Of a stretch of 13,376 nucleotides of DNA, positions 1 through 8,201 are shown one piece after another (the stretch's first letter is position 1; each line of letters starts with the position of its first letter). The notes under the pieces are model-generated. The model searched no databases and was not told the origin of the DNA. It saw nothing but the letters and a program-made list of their open reading frames with translations. The stretch comes from Parvularia atlantis (taxonomy: Eukaryota; Opisthokonta; Rotosphaerida). Made by a program: the position numbers and the translations under genes. Location of the stretch: contig CALSCO010001066.1 in assembly GCA_943704415.1 (NCBI GenBank), positions 1 through 13,376 of the forward strand. Direction: 5' to 3'.

Positions 1-308
1 GGCAAAGTGAGCCCGCATCGCGGCCTGCCTGCCTGCCTCGCATGTCAGCCGCCGTGCCGAGTGCATGCCAGGTGCGCGCACGCACCGCCTGCTGCCTCCG
101 CTGCCGCCTCGCACACTTTCGCCCGCACAGTGCGCGCCAGCTCGACACACAGCAGCGGCCCGACACGTCCGCACACACCGTCCTTGCCGCTCTCGAGATA
201 CAGCCTGCGCGTGTGCACGACGAGCCGTCGATCAACGGCGTCCGGCCCATGCTGCCACAGTTGATCGCGGGCACACCGCGGTCGGCATGGCCTGGTGCGG
301 CGGCGCAT
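1..308 (-). CDS. Partial gene of unknown function, truncated at the left edge
   Basis: I do not recognise the product. A minus-strand frame is open from an ATG at 308 down to 86 (74 codons plus one base), then shows a textbook intron for this window: donor GTGCGT at 85, branch site GCTGACATG at 49-42, acceptor CAG ending at 33, 53 bases long. The phase-1 join continues the frame (32..1) to the window edge. The N-terminus is Arg-rich and the middle is amphipathic with scattered Cys and Leu/Val (for example RLYLESGKDGVCGR). No domain, signal peptide or membrane segment is visible. The start is uncertain: an in-frame ATG at 365 would add 19 residues, and an upstream exon is possible, since the frame stays open back to a TGA near 509. 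It lies in the same direction as, and downstream of, the beta-propeller gene. The main support is the match of intron signature and phase. Confidence 0.42.
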
Positions 309-636
309 GTTCGGCCGTCTGGTGCGCGCGCGCGCCTGCGCCTGCGCCGTGCGTGTCGGCACCATCGCCTCCGTCTCACGCGCGCGCCGCACCCCGGCCG
401 CAAGGCGCTGCACGCACTGGTCGAGTTGTTGTCCACGGAGGCTGCGTGTGAGCGGCAACGGGCAACCGGCGTTTGCGCGGACCGATGGCAGCTTCAACGC
501 TGGTGGTCACTCTGTCGTCGTGGCGGGCTGTGCGGTGTGGGCGCGGCGGGTGGTGCGGCGGGCACGGCCGCGCCGGTCCTTGCGGAGTGATGCTGGCATG
601 CACGGAAGGGTGAAGGAAACAACACACGGGGCTGGC
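309..636. other. Gap downstream of the beta-propeller gene, no gene assigned
   Basis: This 328-base stretch is the 3' flank of the beta-propeller gene (stop at 637) and the 5' flank of the left partial gene. On the minus strand just after the stop, about 635-590, there is a pyrimidine-rich run (TGTTGTTTCCTTCACCCTTCC) ending in CCAG. It could be 3'UTR or an acceptor for one more short exon of the upstream gene. No polyadenylation hexamer is obvious. Open frames here are Arg/Pro/Ala-rich and not convincing. Confidence 0.4.
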
Positions 637-2940
637 TCACACGGTCGTGGCAGCCACGCAGTTGGTGTAGCACGATGGGTTGTTGAGGGTTGTGCCGTCA
701 AAGGCATAGATCGCGGTCGAGATTAGCGCTGCGGAGCGTGGGCGCGCGTCAGTTTGGTGCGAAAACGCGTGCGCACAGCCCGCGCCGCACATTGGTTGCA
801 GGTGCCCGCGACCTCGCACGACATCGTCGCACCGTCGTCCGAGAACGCGCCCTGTGTCGTGCACGCGTAGATGGCTCCGTCGGCGGTCTGCAGCCCGTAG
901 GCAGGGCTGAGCGACTTGCCGTCGGGCAGAACGAACAGTTGCTGCGGCGGCGCGAGCGCGGTCAGCGGAGGCGTTTCCCGGACCCGCAGCCAGGCGCGGG
1001 CGCACCCGTGTCTGTGTGACAAAGAGCAGCTGGGCCGTGAGCGAGAGCGGTGCGGCTGCCTTCTTGTGCTCGAGCGGCATGCCAAAGCCGTCGATGTACG
1101 GGCCCGTGATCACGGGGATGTCCTCGAGCGCCTGGTCGTACTCCTCCGGCAGCGCGTAGCACTTGTCAGTCGGGAAGCAGAGGCCGTCGGCCGCCGAGTA
1201 GAAGTAGCTCGGCGCGACGAAGGGCACAGCGGCGCAGACGGCGATGATGCAGCCCTCGACGTTGTCCACCACGCCGCGCACGCGGCAGCACAGACGCGCG
1301 TCGCTCTCGGGCAGCGAGACCTCGTAGCCCGTGAACAGTTGATCGGTCGAGAGCGCGATGCGGCAGTTCTGAGTACGTGTGCGTCAGCAGCCGCGATTGG
1401 CGCACCCGGCACGGCGCGCGCGCACCTTGCGCAGATCGATCGCACCACTCAGCTGCACGGGCTCGGACGCCATGCTCGAGTACGGCACTGAGAACACCGT
1501 CGACGTCGCGCCGCCGTTCGCGGGCGCGGTGCCAGTTGGGAGCAGCACGGCCGGCTCGGTGGGCACGGGCACGCTCAGGTCCTGGAAGACGATGTACGCG
1601 GCGCCGTAGCCGCCGTCGGCGTCGCTGAGGTTGGGCGCGCCGGCGACGGCGTAGTTGGCGTAGGTGGGCGCGAGGCGCACGCTGTAGCCGAGGTAGTCAT
1701 TGGCGCTCGCGCCGGTGACGGTTCCGAGGTAGACGCAGGCAAACTCGGCCACGTCAATGTCGGTGTTGCACGAGTAGCGCGAGACGCCGCCAAAGCTGTC
1801 GTCGGGCACGATCGTTGAGGTCGTCTCGCCCACGGCGATCTCGAGGCGTCCGCTGCTCGCCACGACCGCGTCCACGTCCCAGCCAAACACGCCCGCCGCG
1901 TCGTTGCGCGTGAGTGTCGCAAGGAGCTGCGGCGCGTCGCTGCAGGGGCCGGTGGCGTCGGTGCAGCGCCAGGCAAAGACCTGCACGGCGCCGCCGCCGC
2001 CGTTGGCGGCACCCTGCGTGACCAGGAGGAAGCCGTCGTCGTAGGCGAGGCGGAAGGCGTCCAAGTCGAGGGCCGCATCGCCGGAGGTGACGGTGCTCGC
2101 GGGCGTGCACAGGGCAAAGGTGGGGCCGCTTGTGCAGTAGACGGCGTTAATGACAAAGATCTGGAACCCGGTCCAGTCACCGCCGACGAAGACGACCAGC
2201 GCGTTCGTATCCGGGTCCTGGTAGATGACGGCGTCCTCGGTGTACTGGGTGATGTGGCTCGAGTCGGGCTCGACGGCGTGGGTGACGGCACAGGGCGCAG
2301 TGCCAAGGGCGCTGCAGTCGTAGACGTAGCCGCGCGGGCCGGCGACGTAGCGCACGCCGACGTCGACGTAGATTTTGGGGCCGCTGGCGCGCACGATCGC
2401 GCCAAAGTTGGTCTGGGCCTCGCCGCTGGCGAAGGGCTCGTCGAGCGTGTCGTAGAGCGTGCAGGCGGTGGGCTCGGAGCAGTCGTAGATGTAGACCTGC
2501 CCGACGGTGATCATGTCGAGCTTGCGGCGGGGCGCGCCGATGGCGAGGAAGTTGCCGTTGGTGCCGATGAACGCGATCGACGCGCCAAAGTCGTTGGGCG
2601 AGTTGGACGAGGCCGTGGGGCTGACGATGGTCGATAGCAGGGTGCAGGCCGGCGCGGTCGCGGCGAGGTCGGCCACGACGTCACACGCGTGCAGGTACAC
2701 CACGCCGTAGACGTCGCCGCTCGGGCCGGCGTCGGCGCCGACGCGGTACTTGGGCGCGCTCACGGCCACGCGCGTGCCGTCGGCGCTGAACGCGACGGCG
2801 CTGCCCTTCTGCCGCGGCGCGTCGTCGATGCCGAGCGTGGGCAGGACGAGCGGCGGGCCAAGGAGCAGCTCGGCGCGGGCGGTGAGGGCGGCGAGGGCGA
2901 AGACGGCGACGGCGGCGAGAGCTGCTGCGGTGGGCCTCAT
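637..2940 (-). CDS. Secreted FG-GAP-like beta-propeller protein with Cys-rich C-terminus
   Basis: Minus-strand exons: 2940..1426, 1368..1006, 941..791, 728..637, giving 706 aa. The introns are 57, 64 and 62 bases, phases 0, 0 and 1, with donors GTGCGC, GTGCGC, GTGCGG. Residues 1-23 form a signal peptide (Ala/Val/Leu core, ARA|E cleavage). Residues about 30-460 hold FG-GAP-like blades: FGASIAF..FLAIGAPR, FGWDVDAV and YLGYSVRL..YAVAGAPN are clear. Six blades end in a hydrophobic strand followed by Cys-x(5-12)-Cys. Residues 506-706 carry twelve Cys and no recognised fold. No transmembrane segment or GPI signal is seen, so the protein is probably secreted. FG-GAP propellers in integrins and related proteins mediate binding; no ligand can be inferred here. 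The ATG at 2940 is chosen because the signal peptide starts there. Exon 1 is certain; the last exon depends on a phase match, and a further 3' exon cannot be excluded. Confidence 0.83.
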
Positions 2941-2994
2941 CTCTGACGGCTAGTCACGGTCGTTCCTTCTCCCTCTGGCGCTCTCGAAAGTCCC

Positions 2995-3030
2995 GGGCTG
3001 CGGCGGCGGCGCGGGCTGCGGCGGCGGCGG
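2995..3030. repeat. Two-copy 18-base tandem repeat
   Basis: The unit GGGCTGCGGCGGCGGCG(C/G) occurs twice head to tail (2995-3012 and 3013-3030), differing only in the last base. It sits 55-90 bases upstream of the beta-propeller start codon. On the minus strand each copy holds CCGCCGCAG, and a CTGAC lies just upstream (about 3050), so this may be the acceptor end of a leader intron. Confidence 0.7.
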
Positions 3031-3453
3031 GCGACGACGACGGCAGTCAGCGCGTGCGACGCAGCCTCTCAGAGATAATTCGTCAAAACGGTGGTCAACG
3101 GAGTGCGCGGCGCGGCCGTCTTCTTTGTGAGCCGCGGCGCCGTCAAGGCGCGGTCCGCGATGCGCGGCGCGGTGCGCGGCGCGGCACGTGGGGCACACGG
3201 CGAGGCCGCGGGCGGGGGAAGGTGCACAACGCAGAGAGGCGAACGAGAGAGGAGACGAGACAGCAGGCGGAAGTTGCTCGCATGGTGAGCGCGCAAACGA
3301 AGCACGCGAAACGCGGGTGCGGCGCGGGTGCGGCGGCGCGTTTCAGCGGGCACACTCGCACGGCCAGCACCGTGGGCGGCGCGGCCGCGGCGAGGAGAGA
3401 GCGAGAAGAAACGTGCGAAGAGCGCATGCACGCGCACGAGCGCGGAGAAAGAC

Positions 3454-3522
3454 TTTTATTTGTCTTCGGCCTCTCAGAGCGCGATTGGCTGGCCCCGCGT
3501 GCCGGTCGCACCAGTGGCCAAT
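3454..3522 (-). promoter_or_regulatory. Candidate minus-strand promoter: CCAAT boxes plus TATA-like run
   Basis: ATTGG at 3484-3488 and CCAAT at 3518-3522 form an inverted CCAAT pair (flanks GCGATTGGC and GGCCAATC). Read on the minus strand, the first CCAAT is followed about 23 bases later by AAATAAAA (3461-3454), a rare AT-rich island in this GC-rich DNA. This order fits a minus-strand promoter starting near 3430 and feeding the beta-propeller gene through a leader of about 490 bases. Inferred from motif order only. Confidence 0.3.
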
Positions 3523-3586
3523 CTGCGCAGCCAGCGTGCGTGGCCAGCACCCCGGGCCCCTCTATGCGAGGTGCGCTGCATGCCTT

Positions 3587-4866
3587 CTAACTGTGGTACA
3601 ACGACACGTCGTCCCGCAGGTTGTGAGCCTCTGTGATGATCTGCGCGCGTGCGCGACGTTTGCCGTCAGTCGCCGACCGTCAAAAAGCCACGTCCCGTTG
3701 CATGCGCACTTGGTCCATGTCGACCGTCGGTAGCCTCCGCAGGAAGCCCAGGATCTCCGAGTGCTCCAGGTCCTCCAGCTCGTCCTTGAACTTCTTCAGG
3801 ATGGCTGCGCGCGGGCGGTCAGGCGCGGGCCGCGGTGCCTGCGCGAGCGCGGCACGCACCGAGGCACACGTACGCGTGCAGGTCGAGCGGATCGGCCACG
3901 GAGAAGTACGTGTCCCACAGCCGCAGCACGCAGCGCAGCGGCAGCTCGCGCGACAGCAGGTACGACAGCCACGGCACGGCCCTGCGCGGTGCGTGAGCGA
4001 GGTACGGCACCCACACGCGCGCGCGCGCGCGCACAGAAGCGCACCACTCGTTGCCGTCGATGGCCTCCTCCTCAAAGTAGTTGTACAACTCCGGCAGGGC
4101 CGTGCGGAAGAGCGTGTTGAACCGCGCTAGCACGTCGCCTGTGTCGTGCCGTTCCGCCTGGTTGCCTGCGATCGCGTCGCGTCGGCCGCGGCCCGCCACC
4201 GCGCCAGCCTCGCGCGGGCGCACCTAGCAGGCCCAGGATGCTCTCGAGGCCGTGGTAGATCTCCCACTCTTGCCGCAGCGAGAACACGAGCGGCCCGCAC
4301 AGGCTGACGAGCGCGGGCGAGTACTGCGCGCGGCGCACGGGCCGCTCAGCGCACGCTGGCCCCAGCTGCTGTCACGCCGCACCTGCGTCCCGCGGTGGTT
4401 GTTGATGTGCGCGCTGATGACGTGCTCAAACACCTTGGCGACGTCGCCGTCGCGGAAGTGCGGCTCGTCGGGCTGGTATCTCCTGATCTTTGCGACGCAC
4501 GTGCGGCGGGGTGAGGCGAGGCGCGCGGCCACGGCAAGGGCCCGCGCACCTCGGCGCGCAGCCGCGCCATCATCGACGTGTCCATCAGCTCTAGCTGCGA
4601 CGCGCGGTACTCGGCCTCCTTGTCCCTGGCGGCGCTGAGCTCCTTGGCTGTGAGCGCGGGGCGCGTGCTGAGCCGTGCCCGCCCGCCCGCCACAGCACCG
4701 CGCGCCACGCACACTTGTCGGGCGGCTGCACGCCCAGCAGGTACTTCCAGACGTCGCCGCGGACGTCGTCGGGCACGCCGTGGCGGGCGATGTCGCGCAG
4801 CTTGTCGAGCTCGACAAAGTCCTCGGCCGTCATGAGCTCGGCAAACTCGGCCGTCGAGCTGGCCAT
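3587..4866 (-). CDS. TBC-domain protein (predicted Rab GTPase-activating protein)
   Basis: Minus-strand exons: 4866..4713, 4647..4550, 4487..4383, 4323..4224, 4165..4045, 3981..3860, 3804..3710, 3640..3587, giving 282 aa. Almost the whole protein is one TBC domain. The N-terminal motif VPDDVRGDVWKYLLG is at residues 31-45, and the distal motif ELPLRCVLRLWDTYF at 205-219 is followed by YVCLAILKKFKDEL. TBC proteins normally stimulate GTP hydrolysis by Rab GTPases on endomembranes. The finger motifs are unusual: IxxDxxR reads LRAEIRRY (Arg86/87) and YxQ reads GTQYS (Gln119). All seven introns (55-69 bases) have GTGCG donors and matching phases. The last exon is short but restores a sensible end (DMDQ joined to IITEAHNLRDDV); without it the frame would read into the intron and stop at 3680. 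The start at 4866 is the first in-frame ATG. No signal or membrane segment is seen. Confidence 0.93.
4012..4035. repeat. Alternating CA/CG dinucleotide tract inside a TBC intron
   Basis: Twenty-four bases of strict pyrimidine-purine alternation (CACA, then eight CG steps, then CACA) lie within intron 5 of the TBC gene (4044..3982). Such tracts readily form Z-DNA under negative supercoiling and mutate by slippage. Confidence 0.85.
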
Positions 4867-5059
4867 GGCCGCCGCTGCTGCTGCTGCCGCCGCTGTTGCT
4901 GCCTGCTGTGCGGGAGGTGCCGTGCACGCTGAGCACGTTGCAGCGAGCAGGCAGCGAAGCAGCGAAGAAAGAGAAGGCGCCGGGTGCAACCTCTCTGTCA
5001 CCCTTCCGCTTATCGCAGAAGCGTCGAGAGTGTTCCAGAGGGCTCCGCGGGTCCCGCTG
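4867..5059. promoter_or_regulatory. Divergent promoter region between TBC and FUSC genes
   Basis: Only 193 bases separate the two divergent start codons, so both promoters must lie here or overlap the leaders. No TATA box is evident. Next to the TBC start (4868-4905) is a run of GCN triplets on the minus strand, in frame with its ATG but with no upstream ATG seen. The side next to the FUSC gene has a pyrimidine-rich run ending in TTATCGCAG (about 4988-5021), which could be an acceptor for a leader intron. Confidence 0.55.
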
Positions 5060-8054
5060 ATGCTGGTGCTGCTGCTGCGGCGCGTCGGCGGCGTGGCGGC
5101 CGCGAAGGAGGTGCTGGGCCTGGCGCTCGCGTCGGCCGTGCTCGTCGTGCCGTCGACGGTGGGCGCGCTCGGGCCCAGCGCATACCTGCTTAGCGTGGTC
5201 CTGGTGCGCGACGGCCCCTCCCCGCGCGCTCGATGGGTCGCTGATGCGATCTGCAGGCCGTGCTCCCGCGCCACGTCGCCGTCGGCCGGGCCGCGCGCGC
5301 CGCCGTGCTCAACGTGCTCGCGGCCGGCATCGGCGCCGCGTACGGCCTCGCCGTCGCCGCGATGGTCCCCTCGGACGACGTGCTCGCGCGCTGGGCCCTC
5401 CTCAGCGCGTTTGTCCTGCTCTCGACCGCCGTCCGCGCGCGCTTCCCCGAGACGGTCGTGGCCTACGCCGTCGCCAGCATCGTCGTCGGCGTCGTGCTCT
5501 TCAGCGCCATCGGCGTCGCCACGCCCTTCGCCGCCGCACAGGTCCTCGCCGGCCAGGTCCTCGCCGCCCTCGCCGTCGGCGACGCCCTCGCCCTCGCCAT
5601 CTCGCTGCTCGTTGTGCCCATCTGGGCCGTGCGCACGTACCGCGCCGAGCTCGCGCGCGAGCTGGACGCACTGCAGGTGCCGTCGCGCCGCCCGCACTAC
5701 TGCGGGCCTGATCGCAGACGAGCGACAGGACCTGCTCGTGCGCAGCGTGCAGCTCCTGCGCGAGCCGCACGCCGTCCCGCACGCACCCGCGCACACGGGC
5801 CAAGTCGCGGCGCTGCGCGCGGCCGTCGAGGCATCGCGGACGCGTGTGCGCGCGCTCGCCCAGCACCAGATCGAGGCCGCACTCGAGCTCGGTACGCCGT
5901 TCTGGCGCGCGCCGCAGACGGCTCGGCTCGCGGCCGCGCTCGAGCACGCCGCGCAGATGGTCCACTCGACCGCCGTGTTTGCGGTCGATCACCACCACGC
6001 CGCAGCGATGACCGAGGCCTTTGCCCGGCGCGTCGCCGCGCAGACATCGGCCGCACAGCTGTACCTGGGGCCGCACGACCTCGTCGCCCACGCCAACGAC
6101 GGCAGCGACGAGAGCGGCGACGACAGCGACACAGCCGTGCTGATGGGCCCCGCTGCAACCGCGACCATGCCGCTGATGCCTCTTGCCGCCGCAACCTCCG
6201 CCACCGCCAACGTGCACCCGCCTTCATCGCCGCCGCCGCCGCGCACGCATGCCGACGTCGTCACGACCGTCCGCGTCCAGCGCTTCCTGACCAAGGTCGG
6301 CGCGGCGATGGACACGACCGTCACGGCGTGCTCGACCGTGCTCACGCGACTGGGCAAGCGCGTCGAGAGCGCTGGGCCGACAGCATTAAGTGACGACGAC
6401 TTTGCGGCGCTGGCGCGCGCCGTTGACGACTTTGACCGGGCCAACACGGACGAGCTGCGCGCAGTCTTCCGCGACGGTCTGCGCACGTTCCAGCTGGTGC
6501 GCGCGGTCGTGTGTGCGCGCGCGTGCACTCAGGCACCGAGCGCAGAACTACGTGCTTATCAACCTCGTCGAGCTCGGCCAGCAGCTGCGCGAGCTCGACG
6601 CGGCCGTGCGCGCGGTCTTTGATCCTGCGGCCGGACGCACGCTGCTCGGCCGCCTGGGCGACACGGCGCCATGGCACTTCTTCAGCACGCTCGCAAGCAG
6701 CCCGCACGCCGCCTGGGCGCGCCGCGACGACGTGCGCAGCGAACACCACGGTGCAGCGCGTCTCTTTGGGATGTGACGCACTGCTGATCCAGCATCGCGT
6801 GCAGAGGACGAGAACGCGCTGCTGAGTGCGCGCGTATGGTCGCGGCTGCAGATGCTCACGTCGACCGAGGCGCGCTTCTCGGCTAAGGTGGCGCTCTCGT
6901 ACGCCCTCGTGCTCCTGCTCGTCGTACTCGTGCCGCCGCTCCAGGACCAGCGCTTCCTGTGGACGCTGTTCACGATCCAGCTCGTATCGAACCCGACGCT
7001 GGGCGGCAACCTGCTCGCGTCGGCCTACCGCATCATGGGCACGCTCGGCGGATGCTCGTACGCGATCGCGGCGTGGTACATCAGCGGGCCGAACCCGGGC
7101 GCGATCGTGGGCGTGTCGCTGCCGATCATCTTTGCGGTGGCGTACATCAAGGCGGCGACGGCACACCCGCGGCTCGGCGCGCAAATCGCCGTCGCGTTTT
7201 ACATTACGTTGCTTGCGCACTACGCCCAGCACGAAAACCCGGCCGCACCGCCAATCTACATCCTCGCGGTGCAGCGCTTCGTGGCGGTGACGGCGGGCGT
7301 GGTGGCGGTGCTGATCGTGTCACGCATCCTCTTCCCGTATGTGGCGCGGACCGAGCTGCGCCGGCGCCTGGCCACGACGCTGCAAGACCTGTCGATGCTC
7401 TACTCGCGCATGTTTTCGCTGTTCGTCGGCGGCGGCGAGGGCGCTCACGAGACCGGCAAGCTGCTCGCGGCGACGATGCATCTCGTCCAGACCGACCTCG
7501 ACAAGGCCCGCGCGCTCGTGACTCTCTCGGACGCGGAGCCTGTGCTGCGCCCCGGGCGGCGGTTCAACCGTGTCGCGTTCGTGCACCTGATCGACCGGTG
7601 CCAGCGCATGCTCGATGTGCTCTCGTGTTCGGCCGCGATGCTCGCCCGCGGCCACATCGCGACCAGCCAACCGCTGCGGCTGCACGTGCTCGTGCCGCTG
7701 CAGGCTGAGCGCCGCGAGCACTACGCCCTCGTCGCGCTCACGTTCTATGTGCTCGCGGCGGCACTGCGCAGCAAGCGCTCGCTGCCGTTCTTCCTGCCGT
7801 CGACGCGCGAGACAATCTCGCGGCTGCTCAAGCGGCTCGTGCAGCTGGCCGACGACACGCCTGAAGGCGGCGACGCGGGCGTGCCGTCGCTGGCGCTGGT
7901 CTACTACTTTGCGTTCATCTGCGCGATCGACGCCGTCGCGGGCGAGCTGGGCAAGATGGGCGTCGTCGTGCGCGAGGTCGTCGGCGTCGACGCGGCGTTC
8001 GACCCGGGCGCGGTGGCGCTGCTGGGCGTGGACGGTCCGCTGCGCGTGATCTGA
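5060..8054 (+). CDS. FUSC-family membrane transporter with two membrane bundles
   Basis: Exons: 5060-5203, 5257-5676, 5729-6496, 6546-6750, 6805-8054, giving 928 aa. Residues about 14-180 form an N-terminal bundle of roughly five or six membrane segments. Residues 189-540 are soluble, with long Ala-rich helices and an acidic linker (DGSDESGDDSD, about residue 315). Residues 540-696 form a second bundle (FLWTLFTIQLVSNPTLGG, then GTLGGCSYAIAAWYIS), followed by a helical cytosolic tail. Two such bundles separated by a soluble domain is the layout of the fusaric acid resistance / aromatic acid exporter superfamily, which also includes plant ALMT and fungal Bre4-like proteins. The role is therefore probably efflux of organic anions; the substrate is unknown. 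The introns are 53, 52, 49 and 54 bases and all phases match. The fourth uses donor GTGCAG; the nearer GTGACG would leave the frame wrong. The start is uncertain: the frame is open upstream to an acceptor-like CAG at about 5021. Confidence 0.87.
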
Positions 8055-8201
8055 GCTTGCGACGCACCGGGCGTGACTGTTACATGATGTGTCACAATGC
8101 TGATAAGCGCGTTGCCTGAGCAACGGTGCGTTCAGTTGGCAAGCGTCACACTTTCCGTCGCATCAGTCCAGTCGCCTGTCGCCAACCTGCCTCGACGCGA
8201 G
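8055..8201. promoter_or_regulatory. Short gap between FUSC and nuclease-helicase genes, with a hairpin
   Basis: This 147-base gap must hold the FUSC 3' end and the promoter and leader of the next gene. It contains a perfect hairpin CGTTGC-CTGA-GCAACG at 8110-8125 and an imperfect palindrome TGTTACATGATGTGTCACA at 8078-8096. An in-frame ATG at 8097 could extend the downstream protein by 35 residues. Confidence 0.5.

Larger units (their letters stand above)
2941..3586. other. 646-base intergenic region between the TBC and beta-propeller genes
   Basis: It lies between the stop of the TBC gene (3587) and the start of the beta-propeller gene (2940), both on the minus strand, so it should hold a 3'UTR and a promoter plus leader. 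Visible elements: an inverted CCAAT pair (3484-3522), a TATA-like run (3454-3461), an 11-base direct repeat GCCTCTCAGAG at 3064-3074 and 3469-3479, GCGCGGCGCGG-type repeats near 3105-3185, and an 18-base tandem duplication at 2995-3030. Frames on both strands are low-complexity Arg/Ala/Pro and give no credible protein. Confidence 0.6.

Noticed and set aside
3054-3590. Plus- or minus-strand protein in the 2941-3586 gap
   Set aside because: The frames are low-complexity Arg/Ala/Pro, disagree with the intron signature, and show no domain.
3680-3709. TBC stop codon at 3682-3680 as the end of the gene
   Set aside because: It lies inside an intron with perfect donor, branch and acceptor. The spliced end gives a better TBC C-terminus.
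6759-6804. Donor GTGACG just before the stop at 6774-6776 in the FUSC gene
   Set aside because: It would make a 37-base intron and the wrong phase. GTGCAG at 6751 gives 54 bases and the correct frame.
7320-8123. Long antisense open frames opposite the FUSC and nuclease-helicase exons (also 8793-9704 and 5501-6217)
   Set aside because: Stop-poor antisense frames are expected in GC-rich coding DNA. Their translations are Arg/Ala-rich without domains, while the sense strand encodes clear motifs.
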